Program-made: the position numbers and the translations under genes
Shown: piece by piece, positions 54,433-63,322 of the stretch
How positions within the stretch are numbered: position 1 is the stretch's first letter
Layout: each line of letters begins with the position of its first letter
From: Duodenibacillus sp.
GTDB taxonomy: Bacteria > Pseudomonadota > Gammaproteobacteria > Burkholderiales > Burkholderiaceae_F
Assembly: GCA_017628205.1 (NCBI GenBank)
Contig: JAGBZO010000025.1
Coordinates: 44,351-108,350 of the forward strand
DNA: 64,000 nucleotides
Direction of reading: 5' to 3'
Notes under the pieces: model-generated
Databases searched by the model: none
What the model saw: only the letters and a program-made list of their open reading frames with translations
Told to the model about the DNA's origin: nothing

Positions 54433-55236
54433 TCATTCAATACGCTGCAACGCGTCAAGCGACGCATCCATCCAATCATGCGTCGACAACGTTTCGTAGG
54501 CCGCGTTCCACCCCAAAACATCGATGACATGCCCCATGCGGCCGTCCAAAGGCGCGCGAACGTCCAACAACCGCGCGTGCACCGGGTGTCTGAATTGTAA
54601 TCTCGCACAATGCAACATCAACCGATCGACGCCGAAGTAGCCGGCCATCGCTCGATTGAGCCACCCCTTGCCGTAGGTTGCGTCCCCGATAATGGGATGG
54701 GAAATCGTTTTCATATGTTTGCGAATTTGATGACGACGTCCTGTCAAGAGTTCGAGCGACAACAACCCTACTCGCGTACTGGGAAATCGATCGTTCTCGA
54801 TCGGCAATTCGGCTCTTGCCAGGGGCTTGACGATCGTTCGAGCGTCCTGAGGATCGGTCTTTTGATTTTTAACGTAAGGATCGACCGTCGGTTTGATCGG
54901 GTGATCGATCAGTGCGCTGTCGTTCAACCAACCGCGCACAATCGCCGCATAACGCTTTTTGATCAAGCCGTCCATCATGTCCCGGCCCAAACGACGCGCC
55001 GCTTCTTCTTCGAACGCCAAAATGAGCGCTCCCGACGTCCCGCGATCCAGACGATGCACGGGCCAAACATGACGGCCGAATTGATCGCGCGCGCATTGCA
55101 GTACGAAAACGGTGTCGCTCGTTGCGATGGGGGAGCGGTGCATCAACATCTGCGCCGGCTTATTGATGACGCAAATCGACTCGTCGCGATATAGAACGTC
55201 CAAACAAATCGTCGGGACCGATGGATCCTCCGTCAT
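54433..55236 (-). CDS. truC: tRNA pseudouridine synthase, TruC-like (RluA family)
   Basis: The protein resembles TruC, which makes pseudouridine 65 in some tRNAs. The 267-residue product has no S4 domain, which separates it from RluC/RluD. Catalytic motif: HRLDRGTSGALIL near 62-74. TGRRHQIRKHMKTISHPIIGDATYG near 165-189 and LMLHCARLQFRHP near 207-219 match TruC order. ATG 55236 is chosen over a GTG four codons earlier, with weak support either way. Another RluA-type enzyme in general terms cannot be excluded. Confidence 0.85.
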   Translation of the reverse strand: MTEDPSVPTICLDVLYRDESICVINKPAQMLMHRSPIATSDTVFVLQCARDQFGRHVWPVHRLDRGTSGALILAFEEEAARRLGRDMMDGLIKKRYAAIVRGWLNDSALIDHPIKPTVDPYVKNQKTDPQDARTIVKPLARAELPIENDRFPSTRVGLLSLELLTGRRHQIRKHMKTISHPIIGDATYGKGWLNRAMAGYFGVDRLMLHCARLQFRHPVHARLLDVRAPLDGRMGHVIDVLGWNAAYETLSTHDWMDASLDALQRIE

Positions 55237-55347
55237 GACCGTTACCACAAGTTCTGTTGTTATCGACTAGACAGATCCTAACATGTTGCCGTCACTAAGC
55301 GAAAACCGACATCTTGAGATACGCGAACGGTACCGAGGATCGTCAGG

Positions 55348-55617
55348 TTATAAACAAGCGGCAACAACCCCAATGCACGAAACGACTCTTTTGTCAAATT
55401 GAGTTTTTTCCGTTTTTGACACCGAAACGCAGAATCAATCGCTTGGAATTATTGATCCAGTAAGATATTTTTTCGTTTTAAATCAATGGCCTATGTTAGA
55501 TTCTAACGCAAAAACAGGGTTGTTCCACTTATCCACGTGTTTTGTGGATAGCCCGTGCTTGCTCAAAAACTTCTCAGGCAAATCAACCACTTATCCAAGT
55601 GCTTAATTTTTAAGCAC
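55348..55617. other. Cluster of DnaA-box-like sites in a 464-bp gene-free gap
   Basis: The gap 55237-55700 shows no gene. It holds TTATCCACG (55529-55537), TGTGGATAG (55543-55551, which reads CTATCCACA on the other strand), TTATCCAAG (55591-55599) and the weaker TTATAAACA (55348-55356), against the consensus TTATNCACA. An AT-rich stretch lies at about 55460-55490. A perfect 8-bp hairpin GTGCTTAA/TTAAGCAC is at 55599-55617. No dnaA, dnaN, rpmH or parAB gene is in the window. Confidence 0.5.
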
Positions 55618-55700
55618 GCTGGATCAATACGCTAAATAAACCGCCATGTAAGAGCAAGACGTCGCGCATGTCGAGCAGGGACATTCGCGCGACTTAAGAC

Positions 55701-56738
55701 TCAGGCCGGCGATGCGGAGAAAAGCTGCCCCTTCAGAACGGCGCGAACGGTGCCGACGGCCGCGACGCACCACATGCCACACAACACGGTGCACAGTGCC
55801 GTTGCGACGTAAGGCAGCAGAATCAAATTCAGACGACTCGACAAGGTCAAGGACAATACGGTCAGCGCACCGATGGGAAAAACGAAAGCCCACCAAGACA
55901 GAGCAAACGGCAAGCTTCTGCGCACGATATTGCGTACGATCAGAGCCGAAGCCAAAATCAGCCACCAAAACGCCGCGCCTAAGAAGATGCAAGCCACCAA
56001 CGTACCGTAACGAATCGCCGATTCGTCGCCGTTGGTCGAGAGCAACGACAACAGGCTCAACGGCAAAATGGCCAACGGCGCCAAATGTACCATCAGCGTC
56101 GGCGTCATTTTCCCGTCGATGGCCGGCCCCAACAACTGACGGGCCATGGATACGGCCAGCAACCCGACGTACATGAAGATGCTGGCGCCGAACCCAAACA
56201 TATTCACGGCAAAATAAGCCTCGCGCATGGCGCCTTCGGCTCCCGCGGCCAACGCCGCGCCGGCGACCGGAATAACGCCCAGCCCCACGGCAGGAATGAA
56301 ATGCGCCGGCGTGACCATCCCCAATTTCAGACGCTCCGTGGTAAACAGATTGAACAGTACGACGTAACTCGTGACAAAGGTCAGTGCGATTCCGGTCCAC
56401 CACAAGGCGGCTACGGTTTCGTATGGCAAACCTCGCACGTACCACTGCCCCGACATAACGAGCATGGCGATGGGAAACGTAGCGTAAAAGCTGCTTTCAA
56501 TGGGATGCTTGAGCGTTTGAACGACGGCCTTGGGATAGATGGCAATACGCAACAGCGCAGGAACGGTCAGGCCGATCATCAGCGCAATGGCCGTCCAATG
56601 GAACACGTCGGCGAGCAAACGTAAAAAAACGACGTCGGCATGTCGTGCTGACAGTAGAGAAAACGCCAAACTGGTCACGGCCGTCCCCATCACGGAGGCA
56701 AACCACCCCGGCGCCATCGGTTGAATAAAACGTTTCAT
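55701..56738 (-). CDS. TDT family transporter (TehA/SLAC1/Mae1-like)
   Basis: This 345-residue inner-membrane protein has about ten helices and the start pattern of the TDT family (PMAPGWFASVMGTAVTSLAF near 7-26). Conserved stretches are HPIESSFYATFPIAMLV near 78-94 and PAHFIPAVGLGVIPVAGAALA near 143-163. Relatives move C4-dicarboxylates, sulfite, chloride or tellurite-related ions; the substrate is undetermined. ATG 56738 has no clear ribosome site. The 56739-57044 gap upstream is AT-rich near 56930-57000, and I see no gene or named element in it. Confidence 0.88.
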   Translation of the reverse strand: MKRFIQPMAPGWFASVMGTAVTSLAFSLLSARHADVVFLRLLADVFHWTAIALMIGLTVPALLRIAIYPKAVVQTLKHPIESSFYATFPIAMLVMSGQWYVRGLPYETVAALWWTGIALTFVTSYVVLFNLFTTERLKLGMVTPAHFIPAVGLGVIPVAGAALAAGAEGAMREAYFAVNMFGFGASIFMYVGLLAVSMARQLLGPAIDGKMTPTLMVHLAPLAILPLSLLSLLSTNGDESAIRYGTLVACIFLGAAFWWLILASALIVRNIVRRSLPFALSWWAFVFPIGALTVLSLTLSSRLNLILLPYVATALCTVLCGMWCVAAVGTVRAVLKGQLFSASPA

Positions 56739-57044
56739 GATGCAATCGAACGAGCGTTTGCTTGGGCGTGAGCGATACCCGCATCAACGGGCGGTTCGGT
56801 TTCAAAACCCGCTCCAACGGATACAACCGCGCGACTTTTTTCTCCCGAGGGCGACCTGTGCGTCCCCGGCGGATCAAAAGAGTTCTTCGGTCAAAACAAG
56901 CAAACACGACAAAAAGACTTGAGGTGATCAGATTATTTAGTATTTTTATATCAACATCAAATTTCGATAGCTTTACTAAATCAATATATTAATCAAATCT
57001 TCTCATCATCACTCACGCCACTAAATCCTCCCTCCCCTGTCCTG

Positions 57045-57076
57045 AAAAACAAATCCCCACCGCAAAGCGGTGGGGA
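57045..57076 (-). terminator. Intrinsic terminator of asparaginase gene
   Basis: On the minus strand TCCCCACCGC, TTT loop, GCGGTGGGGA is a perfect 10-bp stem, followed by TTTGTTTTT. It lies 22 bp past the stop. Confidence 0.9.
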
Positions 57077-57098
57077 CCAGAGCGATCGGTTCAACCGA

Positions 57099-58142
57099 TT
57101 AGTACTTATCGAAGAATTCCTGGATCTTCTTGGGATCGGAGGTCTTCGTCAATGCCAACTGCAACAAGACGCGGGCCTTTTGCGGATTCAGGAATTGACC
57201 GGCGACGAAACCGTACTGAGCATCGTTGATTTCACCGTCTTTCGTAGCCGAACCGGTGGCAACGCGAGAAGAACGAACGACAACCACGCCATCCTTCACA
57301 GCCTTTTCAAGGGTCGGGAAGAGATTCTTGTGAATGTTGCCGTTACCGACGCCTGCCGTCACAATACCTGCGTAACCGGCCTTGAGCAGAGCCTGAAGCG
57401 GTTCGACGGGAACATTGGCGTAGTTATAGACAATGCCGACCTTGGGCAAGGACTCGAGCTTGGAAACGTCGAACGGCGTGTCAACCGTGTGCTTCTGAAC
57501 CGGGATGTTGGCCCAGTGAACCTTGGAATTGAAGATCGCGCCCATCGTGCCGAAGTTGGCGCCGCGGAACGTTTCTACCATCGTCGTGTTATGTTTGATC
57601 ACGTCGCGAGCACCGATCACCTTGTCGTCCATCGCAACCAACACGCCCTTGCCGGCAGCCTGCTTGTCAGCGGCAACCACCACGGCGTTGTAGAGGTTCT
57701 TGGGGCCGTCGGCGGACAGGCCCGTGGAAGGCAACATGGCGCCGACGAACACGATCGGCTTGTCGCACTTGGCGGCCAAATGCACGAAGTAGGACGTTTC
57801 TTCCATCGTATCCGTACCGTGCGTCACGACGAAACCGTCAAACTTCTTGCAGTCCGTGTTGATGGTCTTGACCAACTTCAACCAGACGTCGTCGGTCATG
57901 TCCTGAGAGCCGATCTGAACGACTTGCTTGGGCGTGATATTGGCGATGTCTGCCAATGCAGGAACGGCATCGACCAAATGATTGACGGAGACCTTGGCGG
58001 AGGTGTAAGCGGTACCGGTAGCGGACTTGCCGGCACCTGCGATCGTGCCGCCCGTTGCCAATACTTCAATGTTCGGCAAAGCGAAAGCGGCGGAACTGGC
58101 AACAACCATGGCGGTGGTCAAAAGGGTCTTTTTAAAATTCAT
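57099..58142 (-). CDS. ansB: Periplasmic L-asparaginase (type II)
   Basis: The enzyme hydrolyses asparagine (and some glutamine) to aspartate and ammonia in the periplasm. The 347-residue protein has a signal peptide ending AFA near residue 21. Nucleophile Thr33 is in LATGGTIAGAG. The second catalytic group is in VVTHGTDTMEETSYF, and FVGAMLPSTGLSADGPKNLYNAV follows. The open frame extends 21 codons upstream, but ATG 58142 has an AAGGAG ribosome site and directly precedes the signal peptide. A TATACT reading into the gene lies at about 58187-58192. Product aspartate can feed C4-acid metabolism. Confidence 0.95.
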   Translation of the reverse strand: MNFKKTLLTTAMVVASSAAFALPNIEVLATGGTIAGAGKSATGTAYTSAKVSVNHLVDAVPALADIANITPKQVVQIGSQDMTDDVWLKLVKTINTDCKKFDGFVVTHGTDTMEETSYFVHLAAKCDKPIVFVGAMLPSTGLSADGPKNLYNAVVVAADKQAAGKGVLVAMDDKVIGARDVIKHNTTMVETFRGANFGTMGAIFNSKVHWANIPVQKHTVDTPFDVSKLESLPKVGIVYNYANVPVEPLQALLKAGYAGIVTAGVGNGNIHKNLFPTLEKAVKDGVVVVRSSRVATGSATKDGEINDAQYGFVAGQFLNPQKARVLLQLALTKTSDPKKIQEFFDKY

Positions 58143-58332
58143 CGGGTATCTCCTTAAGGAAAACCAACTATCAAACACATTTGGCGAAGTATATTGACCT
58201 GTCATTAAAAGATAAATTTAAGCTGGACGCCTCTATTAACTTATATTAAAAAAATCGTCTTCCTTTACGTTTATAAGGCAAAAACCGAAACCGTCATTTG
58301 TTATCAACTCAAAGCGCCTTACGATCGAAAGA

Positions 58333-58386
58333 ATAAAAACAAACGGGATGCTTAACGTCAATGGAATTCGACGTCAAACATCCCGT
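58333..58386 (-). terminator. Intrinsic terminator of the PiT transporter gene
   Basis: On the minus strand ACGGGATG pairs with CATCCCGT, with inner GACGTC/GACGT pairing, followed by TTGTTTTT. It lies 63 bp past the stop at 58449. Nothing else was seen in the 58143-58448 gap apart from the asparaginase promoter region. Confidence 0.7.
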
Positions 58387-58448
58387 CTCAGCACGATAGA
58401 GAAATCACCCCGAAGGACGACTCCCTTTCGGACGGCAGAACCGGCCGG

Positions 58449-60689
58449 TTAGTTCGCCTTCGTTTGCGACAACTCGTCGCACTGCTGGTTCAGTTCGTTT
58501 TGCATCAGGAACACGATGTCGTAGCGATTGAGCATTTCGCGCACGACCTGCAGGATACTCAAGTACAGCTCCGTACTGCGCAAGGACATCTTTTCCTGAC
58601 CGATCTTGGCGAGCAACAACGTCTGCATTTCGTTGATAAACGCCTGGGTTTGCTCAACGCGACGCTTCAACTCGGCAACATCCATCTGCGAGCCCTTTTC
58701 CTGAAAATGCATCTCTTCGGAAACGGCGCGCAAATGTTCGATCAGCTTAAGCAGATTGCCCTGCAACCGGCCCTTGTAAATGCGATGACTGTTGTTCACA
58801 TGATCGTGAATCATGCGAATGATCGTTTCAATGGCGAAGCTGACTTCCTTGACGTTGGTCATCGCGCGATAGAAGTAGTGGCACACGTCCTGATCGACTC
58901 CTTCATCGCCACGAGCCATGTTGTAGTAGTCGTGACGAAGCATGCGAACGTGTTCGTACTCTTCGCGGGCCTCGCTCTTGACTCGCTTGAGTCCCTTGAG
59001 ATTGCCGTCAAAGTACTGCTTGAGCGCTTCCTCGAACAGATCGACGGAACGACCGAAGCTACGATCGACGGTGCTGTTCAAATGCTGGCGAATCGAGTCC
59101 GGATCGGTGCTGAACTCACGAGCCTCGCCTTCTTGACGTTCCTTATTGAAAAAGTTTTCCTTGATCAAGGAATACGTCGTCAAACCCATCACCGCCAGAA
59201 CGGCCACCAAACCGCCGTAATAGCAGATGGTCAAAATAATGCCGCAAGCCGTGAACGCGATGAAGGCCGTCAAGAACCAGCCGCCGATCACGTTCAAGAC
59301 GCCGGAGACGCGATACACGGCGGATTCACGATCCCATGCGCCGTCGGCAAACGAGGTACCCATTGCCACCATGAAAGTCACGTACGTCGTGGACAACGGC
59401 AAGGTCAGTGCCGTGGCGGACGCGATCAACGCGGCGGAAATGACCAGATTGACGGAAGCACGAACGGCGTCGAACGGCAATTGCACTTCGTTTTTCTTGA
59501 CGGGGATCGGTTCGAAGCGAGCTTCAAGCACCTTCTTCATGCCTTCGGGAATGATCTTTTGGACCATATTGTTGAGCATGATGGACTGACGAACGACAAC
59601 GCGGCCGAGCAAGGAAGAACCGAACTGCTCGCGATCGCCTCGATCGGAAGCGGACAGATTGATGGTCGTACGCACCACGTTCATCGCCTGCTTGGAGGTC
59701 CACAACGTGAGCACCATGATGCCGCCGGCCCCCCACAGATAGTACGGATTCAACACGGCCGGTTCACGCAAGGACGACATCATCAATTCCGTCGGAGCCA
59801 TGCCGCTGGCCGTATAGGTCTGATAGCTGTCCAAGGCGGCCAAAGGCACGCCGATAAAGTTGACCAAGTCGTTGCCGGCGAACGAGAACGCCAAAGCAAA
59901 CGTACCGGACAAAATGACCAACTTGAAGATGTTGAACTTGGTGGTCAAAATCAAGAGCTGGAACAGAACGAACGAGCCGACAAAGATGCTCAACATCAAT
60001 TCGGTGGTGTAGGTTTTAAGGAAGCTCAAGACCTCGGGCGTGATCAAAGCCGACCCCTTGGCCCCCTTAAAGAGCAAGAAGTAGACGATGGCCGAAATGC
60101 TCAAGCTGCCGAAGAGGCCGCCCCAGAGACGGTACATGCGCTGATAATCGAAAGTAAACAGCAAACGACAGACGTATTGAACGAGCGTACCGCCGATAAA
60201 TGCAATGGGTACGGAGCAAACGATGCCGAACATCAAAACACTGGCGCGGGACAAGCTCACGTAATCGAGCAAATCCATCATCGTCTTGCCGTCTTCCATG
60301 ATGTTCAAGCAGGCCATCGTCACGCCACCGCCCATCAAGGCGAACACGATCGAAACGGTGGTGGACGTCGGCAAACCGAGCTTGTTAAAAACATTCAACA
60401 AGGAGACTTCCGTCACAACCACGGCAAAAAACACGATCATCATGTCGTGGAAGGAGAACATTTGCGGGTTGTAGACGCCGGAGCGGGCGATCGTCATCAT
60501 ACCGCCGGAGAAAGTGGCGCCGATCAATACGCCCAAACTGCCCACGATCATGATCGTTTTGAACGAAGCGATACGCGAACCGAGCGCACCGCCAAGGAAA
60601 TTCACTGCGTCATTGGCTACGCCCACAAACAGATCGGACACGGCCAACAAAATCAAGAAACAGAGAATAAGGAGATAAAAATAGTCCAT
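58449..60689 (-). CDS. PiT/PHO4 family inorganic phosphate transporter with PhoU-like C-terminal domain
   Basis: This 746-residue protein is longer than ordinary Pit (about 500). The PiT signature occurs twice: VGVANDAVNFLGGALGSRIAS near 22-42 and FAGNDLVNFIGVPLAAL near 275-291. LGLPTSTTVSIVFALMGGG near 106-124 and LPLSTTYVTFMVAMGTSFADG near 450-470 are also typical. From about 560 a soluble, highly helical domain resembles PhoU, probably regulatory. The open frame begins at a TTG 48 bp earlier, but ATG 60689 starts the first helix correctly. A Pho box lies about 290 bp upstream. Confidence 0.92.
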   Translation of the reverse strand: MDYFYLLILCFLILLAVSDLFVGVANDAVNFLGGALGSRIASFKTIMIVGSLGVLIGATFSGGMMTIARSGVYNPQMFSFHDMMIVFFAVVVTEVSLLNVFNKLGLPTSTTVSIVFALMGGGVTMACLNIMEDGKTMMDLLDYVSLSRASVLMFGIVCSVPIAFIGGTLVQYVCRLLFTFDYQRMYRLWGGLFGSLSISAIVYFLLFKGAKGSALITPEVLSFLKTYTTELMLSIFVGSFVLFQLLILTTKFNIFKLVILSGTFALAFSFAGNDLVNFIGVPLAALDSYQTYTASGMAPTELMMSSLREPAVLNPYYLWGAGGIMVLTLWTSKQAMNVVRTTINLSASDRGDREQFGSSLLGRVVVRQSIMLNNMVQKIIPEGMKKVLEARFEPIPVKKNEVQLPFDAVRASVNLVISAALIASATALTLPLSTTYVTFMVAMGTSFADGAWDRESAVYRVSGVLNVIGGWFLTAFIAFTACGIILTICYYGGLVAVLAVMGLTTYSLIKENFFNKERQEGEAREFSTDPDSIRQHLNSTVDRSFGRSVDLFEEALKQYFDGNLKGLKRVKSEAREEYEHVRMLRHDYYNMARGDEGVDQDVCHYFYRAMTNVKEVSFAIETIIRMIHDHVNNSHRIYKGRLQGNLLKLIEHLRAVSEEMHFQEKGSQMDVAELKRRVEQTQAFINEMQTLLLAKIGQEKMSLRSTELYLSILQVVREMLNRYDIVFLMQNELNQQCDELSQTKAN

Positions 60690-60958
60690 ATAGATTGTCA
60701 ACTTTGCCAACCGATCGGCCCAGCGTATGACCGACAACGGATGACTGATTGCGAACCGACACGCGGCAATGACCGTTATGTACGGCCACAGCCTCGCGTA
60801 AAGCGAGCGATCGGCACGGGTACTGCTTGGTTAGTCGGTGCGACAAAAGACGGGGTACGCCTTTTGGTTCGCCTGCAGATCGCCTCTCTGCTCCCGTGTT
60901 GCACGTCTCGACTTGAAAAACAAGTCGAAGCCGTCGAAACACTTCGCCGACGATCGTC

Positions 60959-60992
60959 ATATTAATAACGAATTATGACAAGCTTATGACAA
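60959..60992 (-). promoter_or_regulatory. PhoB-type promoter (Pho box plus -10) for the PiT gene
   Basis: On the minus strand TTGTCAT-AAGC-TTGTCAT (60992 down to 60975) closely matches the PhoB consensus of two CTGTCAT repeats 11 bp apart. Exactly 10 bp further is TAATAT (60964-60959), the usual spacing to the -10 element in activated Pho promoters. The leader to the start codon would be about 260 nt. I see no gene in that leader or in 60993-61100. Confidence 0.75.
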
Positions 60993-61103
60993 CGCTTGAA
61001 CTTTTGATAAATTGGCCGAATTATTTGTTTTTAACAAATAAAACAATCGCTTAACAGACAGCGTTAATGCACATTGAAAGACAAACGGGCGGATAAAAAT
61101 GAC

Positions 61104-61125
61104 AAAAAGACGTGTCGGCCGACAC
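61104..61125 (-). terminator. Weak candidate terminator of murJ
   Basis: On the minus strand the palindrome GTGTCGGCCGACAC is followed by GTCTTTTTG, 46 bp past the murJ stop. The stem is short. Confidence 0.4.
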
Positions 61126-61171
61126 AAAACGGGAGGTTCGCCGCATGCGCTCGTCTCAAAATCATGTTGAC

Positions 61172-62722
61172 TCAGCGACGCAAGGCAAAGCGAATTTCGG
61201 CTCCCCGCCACCCAAGAACGAACATGGAGGCAAAGTAGGCGACGGCCGCCGCAACAACGATGCCGGCCACGTAGAGAAGACGAAGTTGCCATTCGTTTTG
61301 CATTTGGCTCCACTCGATGCCCGTCTGAATCCAGACCAAGAAAGCCGCCATGACCAGCGCGCCGACAACCGCCCGAAGAGCAAAAAGTCCCCAACCGGGC
61401 AATCGCCGGTACCAACCGCGGCGAACCAACAAGACGAACAAAACGCCCGCATTAAAGCAAGCGCCGATTCCGACCGACAAAGCCAAGCCGGCGTACGAGA
61501 ACAACGGCACGGAGATGCAGTTGGCCAACTGAACGACGACAACGGACGCAATGGCCACGCGCACCGGAGTCTTGATGTCCTTGCGGGCGTAAAACGCCGG
61601 GGCAATGATCTTGATACCGATCAGTCCGAGCAACCCTACCGCGTAAGCGCGCATGGCGACGGCCGTTTGAGCCACGTCGGAAGCCTGAAAATGCTTGCCT
61701 TGGAACAAAACGGAGGTCAGACCTTCGGCGAGCAAGCCCAAGCCGACGGCGGCCGGAACGGCCAACAAAACGACAAGTCGCAATCCTCCGTCCAACAACG
61801 CGTTGTATCGGTCGTGATCGCCCTTGGCGAAAGCTCCCGACAGGCTCGGCAACAACACCGTCCCGAGCGCAACCCCCAACAAGGCGGTGGGAAATTCCAT
61901 CAAGCGGTCGGCGTAGGACAACCACGTCACCGCCCCCTGACTGAGGCGACTGGCGATATTGGTGTTGATGAGAATGGAAATCGGCGCCACCGACACGCCG
62001 ACCAAAGCGGGCAACATCAACTTCAACACTTGTCGCACCGCCGAGTCTTTCAATGCCGTCGACGGTCGAACCGGACGAGGGAACAGACCCATGCGTTTGA
62101 GTTGCACCAGTTGCAACGACAGTTGCAACGCGCCGCCAAGCATCACTGCCAATGCCAGCGCCCAGACGGGCTCGTCAAGAAACGGCGTCACGCAAAGGAT
62201 GGCCGCAATAAAACTGACATTAAGAAGAACCGGCGTGAAGGCCGGGATGACGAAATGCTTCCACGTATTGAGTACCGCGGCCGCAAACGCGACCAAACTC
62301 ATGAAAATGATGTACGGGAACATGAACCTCGTCAATGCGACGGCCAAATCGAACGTCTCGGGTTGCTCCGCAAAACCGGTTGCGATCAGCCAGATGATGC
62401 CGGGCGCGACGGCCACGCCAAGCAGGCTCGTCAAGAATACGGCCACGGCCAAAACGGAAAACACGTTCCCGATAAACGCGTCCGTTCTCTCTTTGCCTTC
62501 CTGCTCCTTGACCTGACTGAGCATGGGAACGAACGCCTGCGAAAAGGCACCTTCGGCGAACAGGCGGCGCAACATGTTCGGGATTCTGAACGCCACGTAA
62601 AACGCGTCGGTCGCTCCCGACACGCCGAAGTAGCGCGCAATCAACATGTCGCGCACCAAACCCGTGATTCGAGACAGCAAGGTGAAGCCGGAGACCGTCG
62701 CGGCCGAGCGAAGTAAAGACAT
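61172..62722 (-). CDS. murJ: Lipid II flippase MurJ
   Basis: MurJ moves the peptidoglycan precursor lipid II across the inner membrane. The 516-residue protein has about 14 helices. It starts with SAATVSGFTLLSRITGLVRDML near 6-27 and FGVSGATDAFYVAFRIPNMLRRLFAEGAFSQAF near 33-65, both strongly conserved in MviN/MurJ, with the arginines that line the central cavity. A QGAVTWLSYADRLMEFP segment is near 258-274. It is divergent from rpsT across about 230 bp, an arrangement also seen in other betaproteobacteria. Confidence 0.96.
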   Translation of the reverse strand: MSLLRSAATVSGFTLLSRITGLVRDMLIARYFGVSGATDAFYVAFRIPNMLRRLFAEGAFSQAFVPMLSQVKEQEGKERTDAFIGNVFSVLAVAVFLTSLLGVAVAPGIIWLIATGFAEQPETFDLAVALTRFMFPYIIFMSLVAFAAAVLNTWKHFVIPAFTPVLLNVSFIAAILCVTPFLDEPVWALALAVMLGGALQLSLQLVQLKRMGLFPRPVRPSTALKDSAVRQVLKLMLPALVGVSVAPISILINTNIASRLSQGAVTWLSYADRLMEFPTALLGVALGTVLLPSLSGAFAKGDHDRYNALLDGGLRLVVLLAVPAAVGLGLLAEGLTSVLFQGKHFQASDVAQTAVAMRAYAVGLLGLIGIKIIAPAFYARKDIKTPVRVAIASVVVVQLANCISVPLFSYAGLALSVGIGACFNAGVLFVLLVRRGWYRRLPGWGLFALRAVVGALVMAAFLVWIQTGIEWSQMQNEWQLRLLYVAGIVVAAAVAYFASMFVLGWRGAEIRFALRR

Positions 62723-62775
62723 ACCGTTTCTTCTATAACCTATTGCGACAACACGAAAAATTTTCTCTTTTTCTC

Positions 62776-62804
62776 TTGTCGAAGAGCTTTTTTTTCAATA
62801 TAAT
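62776..62804 (+). promoter_or_regulatory. Sigma-70 promoter of rpsT
   Basis: TTGTCG (62776-62781) and a perfect TATAAT (62799-62804) are 17 bp apart. Transcription would start near 62811, leaving a leader of about 140 nt before rpsT. Confidence 0.8.
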
Positions 62805-62952
62805 GAAGGGCTTTTCGAGGTTCGCTCAATCACGACTGAGTAAATCTTGGAAAGAACTTTCATTTTAAACGAACCGGCCGAGCCTCGGCTGCTAGATGCA
62901 AGGCGAACCGGAAAATCTTTCGTCAAGCATCTTTTTTTAGGAATTCTAAATA

Positions 62953-63216
62953 ATGGCCAACACCAACCAAGCTCGTAAGCGCGCCCGTCAGGCAGTTGCT
63001 CGTAACCAGCACCTCTCTGCTCAGCGCAGCCAGTACCGTACCGCCATCAAGGCCGTACGCAAGTTGATCCTCGCCGGCGACAAGGCCGGTGCTGCTGCCG
63101 CCTTCGTCAAGGCTCAGAGCACGATCGACGCCATGGCTCGCAAGGGTGTTTTGCACAGCAACGCTGCTGCTCGTCACAAGAGCCGTTTGTCCGCTTCCAT
63201 CAAGGCCATGGCCTAA
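62953..63216 (+). CDS. rpsT: 30S ribosomal protein S20
   Basis: S20 binds 16S rRNA early in small-subunit assembly. The 87-residue protein is helical and very basic, as expected: [20 protein letters not shown] at the start and [16 protein letters not shown] at the end. AGGA lies about 9 nt before ATG 62953. It has a consensus promoter and its own terminator, so it is a single-gene unit. Confidence 0.98.
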   Translation: MANTNQARKRARQAVARNQHLSAQRSQYRTAIKAVRKLILAGDKAGAAAAFVKAQSTIDAMARKGVLHSNAAARHKSRLSASIKAMA

Positions 63217-63275
63217 TCGCTAAGCGGCGACACGCTGAACCTCCCCCGTCCCTCAGCGCGGGTGGTCAAGCCATT

Positions 63276-63322
63276 AAAAAGAGAAAAGACACTGCTTGCT
63301 CCGCGGTGTCTTTTCTTTTTTT
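63276..63322. terminator. Terminator between rpsT and the HAD hydrolase gene
   Basis: AAAAAGAGAAAAGACAC (63276-63292) pairs with GTGTCTTTTCTTTTTTT (63306-63322) with minor mismatch. It works for rpsT and, read in reverse, for the convergent HAD gene whose stop begins at 63324. Confidence 0.85.

Noticed and set aside
55249-55700. Calling this gap the chromosomal origin of replication
   Set aside because: There is no dnaA, dnaN, rpmH, rnpA or parAB nearby, and gene strand does not switch across it. It is kept only as a DnaA-box cluster.
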